Positions 12,816 through 25,600 of a stretch of 64,000 bases of DNA are shown piece by piece. Positions within the stretch are counted from its first letter, which is position 1, and the number at the start of each line of letters is the position of its first letter. Below the pieces are notes generated by a model that saw only the letters and a program-made list of their open reading frames with translations, ran no database searches and was not told the DNA's origin. Made by a program: the position numbers and the translations under genes. The stretch comes from Atriophallophorus winterbourni (Eukaryota > Platyhelminthes > Trematoda > Plagiorchiida > Microphallidae), in assembly GCA_013407085.1 (NCBI GenBank), contig JACCGJ010000294.1:1-64000 (forward strand), in the 5' to 3' direction.

Positions 12816-13539
12816 AAACCAATGCTCTAAACAAAATAACCTTATTCTTACTTTTCTTTGACTTACACATACGACGGGCTACACACGAATCGTCCTTCAC
12901 ATGTAGAAATAGAAAGATTAAATTCAGTACCTCGCGAGTCATGGCAAGGTGGCAAACAAAATTTCGTGTCGGAGATTTCAACTGCCGATAATTTTCATGG
13001 AATCGATTAGTTCATTCAATGTATTTGCTGAATTCAACTGATGCACAATACTTGTGGGCACTTACCAGATACAATGATATGTTTTTGTATGCAATTTTCG
13101 TGGTGTTTTGCGGAAGTTCCGGTTTTGATATCCTTTTGAACTGAAAATTAAACCGTTTTAAATATTTTTATACCTTCAAATCTTTTCAATTTTCTACATA
13201 TGTGTTGGTATGATAGCTGTGCTATGATATAATACTAAGACATACCAATGAAGAGTCTTATTAATTAAAATAATCTATTCGAAAATAATGCAAATTAGCC
13301 TAAACGGCGTAGATTTTGTGTGTGCTGATTGAGTCATCAGAGGCCCCTCCAGAAAACACATCAAACGAATGAGTATACTAAAAAAATTTAAAGATTACAA
13401 ATTCGCTTGTTTTAACTCATTAAACCATGTGGTATTCTGGTAAGTATATGTGTATCTAATGATGCAGTGAATTCGGTTTAATTTCAAGTTAGTCAAATAC
13501 GGTTGATCTGTTTCATGCTGTCCTCAGCGAATTACTCAC

Positions 13540-13696
13540 AGCGTGTAGTGCATCCCTGAGTTGGATGTAAAAATTTGTTACATCGCCGGCCTCGGAAATG
13601 GGGGCGTCGTAGTCGTAACTGGAAATCTGGGAAGTGTACGGGTCAGTGACGGCTCCATTCCAAAACCCGAAATTGGTCCCTCCGTGAACCATGTAG
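13540..13696 (-). CDS. GLB1: Beta-galactosidase exon 9
   Basis: Acceptor CTTTCCAG, donor GTGAGT. It encodes [42 protein letters not shown] and IQLRDALHA, the end of the GH35 barrel. The SYDYDAP tyrosine that contacts galactose is kept. Phase 0 at the donor means more coding exons should follow on the 13,539-to-1 side or beyond the window. Confidence 0.95.
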
Positions 13697-16600
13697 CTGG
13701 AAAGTTTGAGAAAATTTTCTAGTTTAACGGTAAAATTGCATGACATTTATAATAAAACAAATATTTACATAGAAAGCAACACATTTCATAAATACCAAAA
13801 ATACATTACGTGGAATCTGTATCGAGATGTTATCGGTACCGCTTTATATCGGTACCATTCCTTACAGGGCCTATTCACGCGAAAGGACAATAGGAATTAT
13901 CGGACATATATGTTAACGATAAGAATAAGTGTTAATTCACAAATGTACACCTATATCATTTTTAAATATGCTCTGTACCATAAATTTCGTTATATCGTTT
14001 TTCGTTGCAAGTTTACAAAGGGTATTATAGATTGGGGATCATATTTTGGAGATTCGATGTGCATTAGCGATGAATGTTAGTGACGAGCTTTTGGAACAAC
14101 AAGAGAGAAGAGAATGAAACGCCAAAACCACCGGCGACAACAATCGCGAAACCGTGATGATTCCGTTTCGGACGGATTGCATAAGCGCGGTTCGAGCGGC
14201 AACAGCATCGGAAACATGAGCAGATGCACAACGTCAGCTGCTAACAAGGTCAACGTCAAGGTCAGTCGAACGAGCCAAGCGTGATTAAGGCTTGAAGTGA
14301 ACCGTTTGGCAAATCCGATCGAAGTGACAACCATGTTGAAGTCGGTGTTTCGGCAATGTGAATTGCCAATGCTCTTATATTTGTCATGTGCGTCATGAAC
14401 AGGTTTGACCAATTGTCGTTCTCTTGTGTTGTGGGATTCGTGTGTACACGTGATTAACGTTGAAAAGTTTAATCTCGGAGATGAATCGAGAGGCAATCGA
14501 CACGTGGATGCGAAACGCATGGGGATGCGAGTGTTCTGAAGCATGTGCAGACAACTTAATGAATTTTTAAAACAGGATATGCGATTTGGACTCGATTGTC
14601 CACATCCGGCTTCCATCCCTAACAATGGCGCCATGTCAAAGCAAATAACCTGTCGTTAACGAATATCGAACCTGTCCTAACAAACAAATAACCTCTTGTT
14701 GCCCCATCCCATGACACTCACTGTGTATATAACAACAATTTTACTCCGCGTTAACTAATAAATGAACTTAAATGTATTCCATGAGACTTATTTATCAAAC
14801 GTAGCGATAGGAAACTATTAATCTACAAACCACGTCTTTTGCTGCTTTAGAATTAGTGGCAGGTGCGGACCAAAATGAAGCGAACACAACAACATAACAC
14901 AGCCGAAGAACACAATCGCTCAAGTGCATTGAATGAAAACCTCCAAATTAATAAGTGGTAAGAGTACGATGAAGCAATCGACTATGAAACGGTACATTGA
15001 TGTATTCACTAAACACTTATAGACTTCATGGAAAAGAGCGTTTGCTTCTTTGTTTAAATAGAGATTCAACGTACATATTCACGCTGATCCTCGGGGAATA
15101 TTCCAGTAGACTGATAAGTTGTTTGATGAACTGCTTGTGATCATTCTGGAAGTGTACAAGACCCCAATGATCCATCCATCCAGTGTAGTATTCTGAATTA
15201 ACCTAGAAATGTAGAGCGGTAAACCTCAGTATACGATACAAGATTAAAATGTAGAGATGATTATTTTAAAGTAGGGTTAAAAATATCATTTTGCCGTGAT
15301 TAAATGACTCACCCACGGCGTCCTGGGTTGAAATTCAAAAAGTTCGGTGAATTTGTCATCAGGATCTCCTTTATCTGTTGAAAAACGGATCGAAATCAAA
15401 TTTGTAGTTAACTCGAAACTAATGTTTCTACGAAATTTATTAACTGCTGTCGGGAACATTAACTACTCAATAGTTTTGTGCGCAGGAGATGATACATAAA
15501 AACTTTCATACAGTATTCCGTAAGTAGCGTCAGCTTACAATCGCTTTGTCATCGTATTTGAGCAATCAACTTACATGGCCCAAACGTGACAGTAGCCAAA
15601 TTTGTTTTGAATGGCGACCCACATTTGAGAAACCTTCTAGATCCTACGTCCGCGGTTGAGACAATCAAATCGGAGCCTAGGTGGTCTTGGACAAACTGAT
15701 TCAAAGATGCTAAATAATTATGATCGCAGGCCTCGAAACTTCCATACTCATTCTCGATCTGAAAAAAACAATGATAGAAATCAATATTCAGATTACTACA
15801 AGCATAAAGCTTGAAACCATGTGGGACACTAAACAACTGACCTACCCAAGTATTGTTTAGTTTCTGAAGTATAGCACAACTCAAGTCTTATTGTATGGAG
15901 TGAATTAGGAGGGATTATGCCAGGTCAAACCAAGCTAAATCGCGTCCCCTGTTCAAACAGGGAACCTGTTTGCACAAGCTTCGAGGGCACTCGAACCAGC
16001 GTCAACCAAGTAACCCCACACTTTTCATACACATTTGTCGATGTCCTCTTAATTAATAATTGAGTTCAGCATGTCCAATCATAATCACGTTCACACACGA
16101 ATTCCACAACACAATCCCAAGTGGTCAAACGCGTTTGTTGCGTACATGACAAAGAATAAACATCATGCATCGCTCTAATATTGGCAAATCATTTTATCAC
16201 ATATTTGACTTTACCGCTTGTCCGTATGACCTGATTTGTCAATCCATGTCGTGTCAACCGATTCAATTTGAGCCTACGCCACTTTCGGCTACTTTGATCG
16301 ATTTTAACGAATTGCGTATCATTCGATAGCGGCTGAAGAGTTCCATCTAGGCATGTTCCCTTGAATGTTGTCTTACAAACTGTTCCAATGCAATCATTCC
16401 GAAACACAAATCAGTACGGGTTCGCGATTATCGTCGTCCGCGGTTATATTACTAATCGAGTACCAGGTATACCACGTGGAAAAATTTCATTTTTTCTCGG
16501 CTGTCACGGTAAACTTGACATTTAATTTGTTTGCATTTGGATTGTTCTCGCTTTCATTTCTTGCAATGCAAAAATATTATCGACGAGTTGGGTAAGAATA

Positions 16601-19600
16601 ATTATTTGTTTTATTATTTATTTGGACCGGTCTGGTTGATCTCGACTGATTGTTCGTGCGTAGCAAAAGGTTTGATGAGCACAAAGGACAACATAATCTT
16701 CCGGAGCAGAACTGTTTATTACGCTCTGTATGTTGGCAAAACTTGTTCGATGAAACATGCCCAAATGCTTTTAGTGAGAACTGTAAACACTGATCACACT
16801 GACCTCACTAGAAGGGAAACATTTTGGTTGTTCATTGTTAGTAGCATCATTAAATCTACAACTTTGGAGCGCGTTGAAAATGAGGTACTGTAAAAACAAC
16901 GCACACTACTGTGGGACTAAGGAAATGAGGTGTCATTCAACCGCAACTGACTATAAAATGTTAATAAAACTAAACGAGCCATATATATAAGGCTCGATCA
17001 AAAGTAATAAAAGACTAAGTGACTTACTGAACATGGGAATATGTTTCGCAGCCAGCCGACAACCTACCTGCAACATTATTATTGGACCTCCGTTTTTATA
17101 AAGGAATGGCCGCAATTTGGGTAACAATCGCTCAAACCATGCCTGAACTGCACTGATAAAATCTGATAAATAATAATCGGAAACAGTTGTTTAATTGGTA
17201 ATTGATGTGTGCAGGCATTTATATTGAAATTTATTAATAAGATTCAATGAAGCGCGATCGGGACCTCTGGAGCCATCATAAGAGCCCATGTTCGATATCA
17301 TCTGCTATATCATTATCATTATCATCATCATTACCAGGTGTATCAAATGTTGTTTTTTTATGGTGACCCATGAGAAATGAATTGAATAATGTAGCAAACA
17401 ATTTAAGTGCGACATCAAACGAATTATGAAATTGTTTGAAAGTGTCGTAAACTAAGGAACCTGAACAAGAGTAAAATGTATTATATAAATTTTATTCTTC
17501 ATCTAATTCATATTGTAGAGGTGTGCAGTGCATTATCGGTGGCTAATCAAGAACTTTCGGATGATATGCAGAATACCGCCCTCCGACACACCACAGGAGC
17601 AGGAAACGCCAAAAAGACCGACGACGACAATCGCGAACCCGTGATAATTTGGGTTTCGGAATGATCGCATGAGAACGTTTTGAGCGACAATATCCTCGAA
17701 TAAATAAGAAGGTGGGAAACGTCAACCGCTGTCGAAGATATACAATTCGTCAAGGTCATTCAATCGAGCCCAGTGTGGCTAGGGCTTAAAATGGACCGGT
17801 TCGCACGAAGTCGATTGACAAACCAGATCAACGTGAGAATCAGTCCAGGCATGTTGAGGTCTGTATTGTTGCTGGGGGGATTGCAATTAGCGCGTTTGAA
17901 CAAGTGACGTTCTCTTGTGCTGTGGGACTCGTTGGTGAATGGGATTAGTGTTGGACAAGCTGACCTCACAGATGAATTGTGACAAGATGCTAAAGTTGGT
18001 GTGAAACGCGAGGGTTACGTAGTAAGTGTTGCATCGAGCCTGCGTAAAAAACGCGATAGACGCTAAAACAGAGAAGGTGATTTAGCCTCGATTGGTCTGG
18101 CGTAATCACATCCGGCCCCCACAATATGCCATCTTTGCACCCACAATATAACTTTGCGCTCTTTGCTTATGCAGTATTACTATATACTAAACTAAACATT
18201 ATACTCTCGAAAAGATACGTACCTGGATCACTCGTTCTCATTTTGATATTTGGATGATCTTGTAGTAGCCATGGTGGTAAGCCACCCTGAATCAATAAAA
18301 ACAGGAAAGTTAGTTTTAGACTAAATGATTTTGTTTTACTCGATGACCTAGAGTTGATGCAGTTAATCCTAAATGTGTAATTATCTAACACACAACGAGA
18401 TCGTCGATACATATACTAATAGCGTTGATACTAAGATATTGATAAAAGCTGAGAAATAATAAGATTTTGAAAAGCGGGTTCACTGTGCATTGAATGGCAA
18501 TATATCAATGAGGTTCTTAGCAATGAAAACAAGGACTGGCATAGGATAATTGCTTGAGCAAGTCATGATGATCACAATCATCAAGGTAGCGCTTAACCGA
18601 TACCGGTTAGTGAATACTTAACTACAGTACAATCATGAAAACAAATCTAAAAATAAACAGACTAATGTTTCGAAAATGCGAAGGAGCAATTACAGCCAAC
18701 TTATACGAGTTCCCTACAACTGTGATGAAAAAATAACATTTCATGAGACAAGAGCGCTTGAACGGAAGACCGTACTTCTTTCAAAAAACTATATTTAGCA
18801 ATGGCGTCAGATAAAAATTCGAAAATGCAATTTGATAGGGCTAATTATACAATCATCCGAACTTGATTGTAAAATCATGCGAAAGCTCGTGGAAGCAATT
18901 CGGTGTTAAATACGCAAGCCAACATGCTTCGCCCGATTTCCTTCATCATGGCAAAATTTTACCCGAAGCGTTTTACTGGTATGTTGTTTTTATTGCGGTT
19001 CCAAGGTTGTCACGGCCGGGGCGGTTTTGGGGATAAGCTCCCAATTCCAAAAATGCTCCAATGACCCGCGTCTCATATAGCCTCTGACAACCAAGCCTAG
19101 CTCCTGGCCTGCACGCTTGGTCCTGTGTGACCCGGCAGAACTGCTTCTACTGACAGGAGAAAGAGCGAAGGCTGCTGACTGGCGCCTCAAAACTAGCATG
19201 CTTCAGGCAGGTGGAGCTCGTTAGTCCATGAAGGTGGTCCACCTAGGGGAAGGAAAGCCCTTATCTCAAACCTCCACTGCCTTGTGGCTACATCCATTCA
19301 TGGAGAAGTCTTCAGGAGTCAACCTCGAGGAAAAATCCGGAGCCGGAGTCCCGTTAGGCAGTCCGATGTTTATTCAAATTCGTCCTGCTAGCTCCTGCGA
19401 CGGCATCGTTGTCCAGACGTATCAGCCAAGCTGTTCCTTTGGTTCCAGTGGTGCCGTGGAGAGGAAGCACTTGCTGCATGGGCAACAGCTAGTTCTCCAT
19501 ATTGAACTGCCCTGGCGTACATCACAACGCACCAATGGAGAGGACACACCATTCCGCTTCTTGTTTTTATTTCGAAAGCAGCATTGTCTTAATACTGATG

Positions 19601-22600
19601 TATTAAATGAATGTATGAATCTTGATTATTGAGATTATACACTATCAGATTTACTTGTAAAGTATAAGGGACCAAGAGAATTCTCAGTGTTTTGTGAATG
19701 AAACAGAATTTTATAATTGGATCGTTGAAAGTAAGGTTACCTATGGTTCTCACTTCTATGCAACACTTAAAAATGGTGTCGCACTTACTATCAACAATTC
19801 GCAAAAATGTAGGTAGGGGTTTTAACCCTACCTGATTAGTGCAAACAGCACGAAACCAGTCGTGGATTCCGTGTGTGATGAAAATGAATGCAAATGAGCT
19901 TTTTCGTTCATAGTTATGGGTTTAAACCGTGTCTACATGTGTGTGGGCTCATATGATTTAACCGGTTGGTCGTACCAGCCTTATCCAACAGTGGCATACA
20001 AGAACAACGTGTTTACCATTTTCCACTAATTCAAGCGCATGCAGATCATGATCCTAATGTCTCTACCTCATGCGGGCAAACAGCACGAAACCGGTCGTGG
20101 TGTGTGCGTGATGGAAATGCATACAATTGAGAAAATGGTTGTTTCTTTTAACGGTTGGAATATACAAATTGCTGCATCTATATAAACAGATTTTAGAACA
20201 ATCCTGAATACAAATATGCTCATTTCCATGCATTTCGTCACACCCGACGACTGATTTCTTGCTGTTTGCACTCATCAAGTAGTGACAGCACGATCAGATT
20301 CCGCGTGCACTTGAAACAAGTTGTGCATGTAAGCCACTTTGGATAAGTTTGGCTTGACCAACCTGTTCAATCACACGTGACCATACACATTTAGATATTT
20401 CAAAGCTCATACCCATTAAAAGTGCTCTTTCCATCACACACAGCCTACGAACGGCTTCGCGCTGTTTGCGCTAACCAGATAGGGACAATACGAACAAGAT
20501 CCGTATGCGTATGCGAATGAGTGCAAACAGCACGAAACCGGTCGTGGGGTGTTTGTGTGATTGAAATGCATGCAAATGAGCATTTTTATTCGTGGTTATC
20601 AAGTTTAACCCATCTACATGTGTGTGGGTACATGTGGTTGAATAGGTTCGTAGTGCCAAACTTATCCATTGGTGGCTTACATGCAAAAATTGTTTATCCT
20701 GAATAACATTTGTGGAATTGGCCAAGGATTTTCCTTTATGTAAATCCGGAAGTGAAAATATTACTCGCATCTTGTAGTTTTTAAATATGCCCATTTCATC
20801 ATTTAAGTGCAATTTAATACAATAATTACTAATTGTTTTCGTTGATGATTCATACTTAAGCTAAGTCAGATCAATGTTCTGCCAGCGCAAATGAATAAAT
20901 AACACTCCACTTCGCCTCCACTTCGCCTGCAATTAACAATACCATTGCACGGCATAGTGTAAATTCAATATTGTCAAGTCACGAAGGTCCCTCAGAGCAT
21001 TAATTTCTATTGTTCTCACATACATGAATAAGGTGATTGAAGTAGAACAATTTCAAAAATCTCAACTTGATTATTGAATTACTGTAACACCACCATCCAA
21101 GCTTCTAAAGCGAGGCGCACAATTGTACACGTGCATGTGTGATCACACTGCACAACTGACTTTGATCCACTCGCCTGCAATAGCGTTGTTTCATGGTACT
21201 GGGTGCACGAGCAAACTAAACCTGGTTATTAACAGCGTTACAGATTAGTACAGTGTAATTGGAAAGATCGTCTGAGATTTGTGAATCGGGAGCTGTCTAA
21301 TTATGCCCCACCTTTTAACCAACACCATTGGTCGGACTGAAGCAGAAGCGAGAATTTACTCGAAAACTTCTCAAATCGATAACACACAAATTTATGTTGA
21401 TCACGTTGTTTACTAAATCGTTCTAGAACATCTTTCAGTACATTGCGAATCAGCCTTTAATAATTGTTTGCGATCCATATTCGATGGATTAAAATGATAT
21501 TACTGTTTCCTCCTTCGTAAATTAACCTCGTAAATAAGGTACCTCAACAGCTACCAATTTTTCTAGTCAAACTTATTATCTACATTGTAATCGAACACAC
21601 TTTTTATATTGAATAATTATCTCTGCGATTTTTTATCTTCCGACGCTCTTACCTTTGCATGTGTCTCTGATATTATATAACTCTAAACTTTTCCATTAAA
21701 AAAAACAAGTTAGATAAGAGTTTGTAAACAAATTATTTTTACAGCTGACCCCACACGCTTGATCGCTGAATTCTCTGACATCAAACAGTTCATTATTATT
21801 TGCATTTGTAATAATTTATAAATTAGTGTTCCAGAGCGAATAGCGATGCGAAAATTGTAATTATTATCATTATATTTCCTGCAACCAGGACGTGCCATGC
21901 TTAGCTCATGGCGAGTAAATAATTCCTTACTGGGCGCATTTAACCATCAGAACTTCCATCGCGCTATATCGATTACCGGGAAGATTTATAATTTCCATCA
22001 TTAGTATTTCAGCGTTAAATGTAAAGAATGGATGGTTTTTATACAAAAGTGCAGCACAAAACTTGAATCCAGAACACGATGTGAGTGCGCAAAAAGCAAC
22101 TTAAAGCAGCAGAATAAGGACCGCTTACACTGTCTTTTATAACATGATTGTAGCAAAATGTAACTCCAAGTAATAACTTCATAAGCGCAAAAGGGAATCT
22201 TATTACATGATATAGGCCAGCGAAATGAGATTTCCAGTTAAATGGAAATTGTGAAATGGCAACGAAATTTGAATGCAATCGGTTAAAACAGAATTTGGGT
22301 AACGATTATCTACTGGCACAGAAGCTTCATCAGATTAAGGGTGACAGTAAAGTCAGGGAATAGGACAAAGTAGCATTCCACCAACCACTTCTGTTTTGTT
22401 CTTACAGCTAAACAACTTACAGCAAGCCAACGGGTGTATAAAGTCCATGCAAGACCGCCGATCATTTATACTTTACATAAACGGGGGATCTGTCCCTGAA
22501 TTTGCGCAATTTGGCTGCATATAAGCAAATAGATTTGAAATGGTACAATTTGTTTATAATGTTAACAGATTTCGTAATCGAATATCCGTACGATAAACAC

Positions 22601-25600
22601 CATCAGCATGGTAATTGTACTACCCTTTGTTCAAACGTTTTCCGAAAGCGTACACGAACCAATTCGGTAAAACGTTTCAAAAGCGCATTAAACACCGCGC
22701 GGCGCTGCACCGAAACGTTGGTAATCACCACACACCCTTGACCGCGTGCAATTGGGTAAACAAATTTAATCAATCGGTCGTCGACTTGCTTAGGTTATCT
22801 AAAATGGTTCGGCTAAAGTCCACCGATCGTTTACTGTATTACACAAGCCTTGGCATCGCTCGCTAACACATGACCAATGTAGTGCACTAAGAATCACTGA
22901 ACAACCGTCAGTTCGGTCACTGAAGATTCAACCGTGTGATGGTACCACGGTTGTAGCGATTTTTAAAGCGAATTCGGTTACATTAGACCGAACCTCAATG
23001 TGATGATTTATCCGCTAATTTCGTCGGCGTGTGATAATGCAAACAAAATACCTAAATGATCACATCTCTTTTTTGAAACATGTCATTTATTTTTTAAGGA
23101 CTTGGAAGTTGAATTCTATAGGATAGAAATTCATTACCCTAGGTTCAAACAAGCTCATCGGCTGTTGTTCGCTGATTCATGCACGATTTATTCGAAACAA
23201 CGAGAAACAACTGTCCCATGTTTTGTGATAAAACGGTTTTAACCACAGCAAATGTAACTGTAACCTCCTACAAACCATTTATCGAAATGAGAGCTTGGAA
23301 AATGCAGAATGTGGAAACTCATCGCAACTCACTGATATCTTATTCGGACATTTAATGTGACTCTAGTAAAAATAATTTGCATTTAAGTTTACTGCACCAT
23401 GATTTTGGTACCGTTGCTTAAATTTTAGTTCGAGATAAAGTACTGATACACTGAACATGCGAATCGTCGCCAAACGACCGATTCAAATTTTAGAAGTTGT
23501 GGAGATATACCACTTTATGTTCGTTCGTCACATATTGTTTATCTTCATTCTGTTGGAAATTGGAGCACAGTGTTTAATAGGCGGGATGGTTCTAGGTTAC
23601 AATTCCTCTTGTAACTACAGGAAACTGAATACCATAAATATAATCGTGTTGATGAAAGAAAAGCGAAGCAACCGTAAGATTTCTGGGAACCTGATAATAT
23701 GCAGATGCGATTCCGATATGATGACGCTTATCCCACGGTTTCAGCATTTTTTCCTATTGTTCAAAATTAGGAAGAACTATCTTATTAGATATTTTTAGAA
23801 ATTAATTTCAAGTAGTAGCAAATTAAGCAATGAATCAGAATCAGATTCAAATGATTCTGAGTTTCGTCTATTTAAATGATTAACTATCTATCGACACCGC
23901 AAACACGCGTTTTCGGCTCAATGAAAAACGATAGTTCCAAAAGTGTCTCTGCTTTTACAATCTTTATGAGGATGAACAATGTTGTTTCAGCGCATTAGAA
24001 TAAGATTTTACTATTTAGATGTAGTAAGTTGTATAAAGATTCTGCTGTTTCGGTGCATCATTTGTTTGTACTAGTTTGACAAACTATCTTACTGATTTTC
24101 AAATATACACCGCGTTCATCTCCATTCTTCAATATGCCATACTTAAAATTATGTATTCTGTGCATACTCGTCAGAGGTTCTTGAAAGTTTAATGACAAAA
24201 TACTAATTGTCAGAAGCAGCTTAACTGTGATATTTATGAATTTCAAACTTTGATTGTATCAAAATCCACGCACATGAATATAAAAGTTCAATATAAATCC
24301 CAAAGGCCCTTCTAGTTTCATATCAATTCGTTAGATTCGATAATTACATAGTTCGAATACGATTTTCGTGAAGTTTTGACGGACTATTATAACCGTTACT
24401 ACTCCTGAGTAGCATATATTTTAAAATGCCGCATCAGATTTTACGATATATCTGATAGTGCATGCGCAACACTAATAGAAGATACTCATTCGAAAAATGC
24501 TAAAATAGATCAAACTATTGCTTCAAAATTGAATGCATCATACTATTAATCTTAGGCTTTGGGTACATAGTTCCGCGCTCCGTCTACATGAACTGCGATC
24601 ACCTCGATTGAGCGCTAGCTTCGCCTACATTCTCATCTGATTTGATCAACACTGTAACTAATACGAAATAGCTAGTATTCATCGTTTTTCTACTAATTGT
24701 AACAACCTAATGATATGAGGTTAGCATACGCAACTATCAATGCGTTTATGACTTGATTAACCAGGAAAACGGTTATATTCCTTCTACCAAACATTAATTC
24801 GCTATGATTCGTGTTAATCTCAAACTATCGGAACTTCGGTCTATGAAAAACGTATTACGTTTTTAATTAGCAACTTTACTAACCAATGCCCAGTCAGCTC
24901 CAATGTATGGTCCAACACGAACAATGACAAGGAGACCTTGTTGTTCAGCCAGACTAAGAAATTGCTCCAAATCTGCATTCCCTTCGAATGTAAATTCTCT
25001 TCTTCTCCGTTCATGATAATTCCAAGGTACGTCTCTGAAGCAAAATATATTTCACGCGAAAAAAATGATGAATATGCTTCACATGAGTTTGTACAACAGC
25101 GAACGATCATTTTTAGAATCAAATCTAGGACTCATCCATTGTGCCTAGCATAATTTCATATAAGAAAATGTGGTATAGACAAGGCATTGAAATATGAAAA
25201 GCTATAGTCAGTTTGACAATTTTTGGAGTGAGAGTAAATATGCGTTTACCAGGGCCATCGAAGATTGGACAAATTATAGAAGCTAATCGTCCGGAATCTG
25301 CATCGCGTGACCTGGCATTGGTATGCTTCCACATCAAATTAACAAACGAATTTCTCTCCATGGGTATCGCGACATGCAATGTTGTCAGCCTTAATCTCGA
25401 TGTTAAGTTGTTGATGAACAACTGAAAGCATCTAAGTTGACGCTTTCATAATTACACAGTTTAGTTGTACAATTCTCACAACATTCGATTTACATTTACA
25501 AGAACATTTCGTCTAAAAAATCTAGGCTTAGATACGAAACACTCATACTGATTTCTCAGCAAATACTTCGGATAGGAGCGCATCACTAGATTAAAATTGT

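Larger units (their letters stand above)
19825..20130 (+). repeat. Hammerhead repeat, family 1: tandem pair with about 235 nt period
   Basis: Two ribozyme regions in the same direction, with predicted cleavage sites after 19,861 and 20,096, define one complete unit of 235 bases. The unit runs GTGATGAAAATGAATGCAAA, ACATGTGTGTGGGCTCA, the hairpin GGTTGGTCGTACCAGCC, AACAGTGGCATACAAG, then the next ribozyme. The head-to-tail arrangement is as in retrozyme and satellite repeats. Cores: CTGATTA at the first, CTCATGC at the second, each followed by GCAAACAGCACGAAACC. Confidence 0.8.

Noticed and set aside
14077..14634. 185-codon minus-strand frame
   Set aside because: Lies antisense in repeat family X copy 1. 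The frame is not conserved in the other three copies, so it is not a gene.
19228..19632. 134-codon plus frame as a host gene
   Set aside because: No start context, splice sites or known domain; it lies within a compositionally foreign block better explained as mobile DNA.
22502..22866. Plus-strand overlapping frames as a gene
   Set aside because: Two overlapping frames of similar length with no motif; more likely a by-product of fewer stops in a CG-richer patch.
25213..25425. Plus-strand 70-codon and overlapping minus 98-codon frames near beta-galactosidase exon 3
   Set aside because: They fall in intron 2, share no GH35 motif and have no phase-compatible splice sites.
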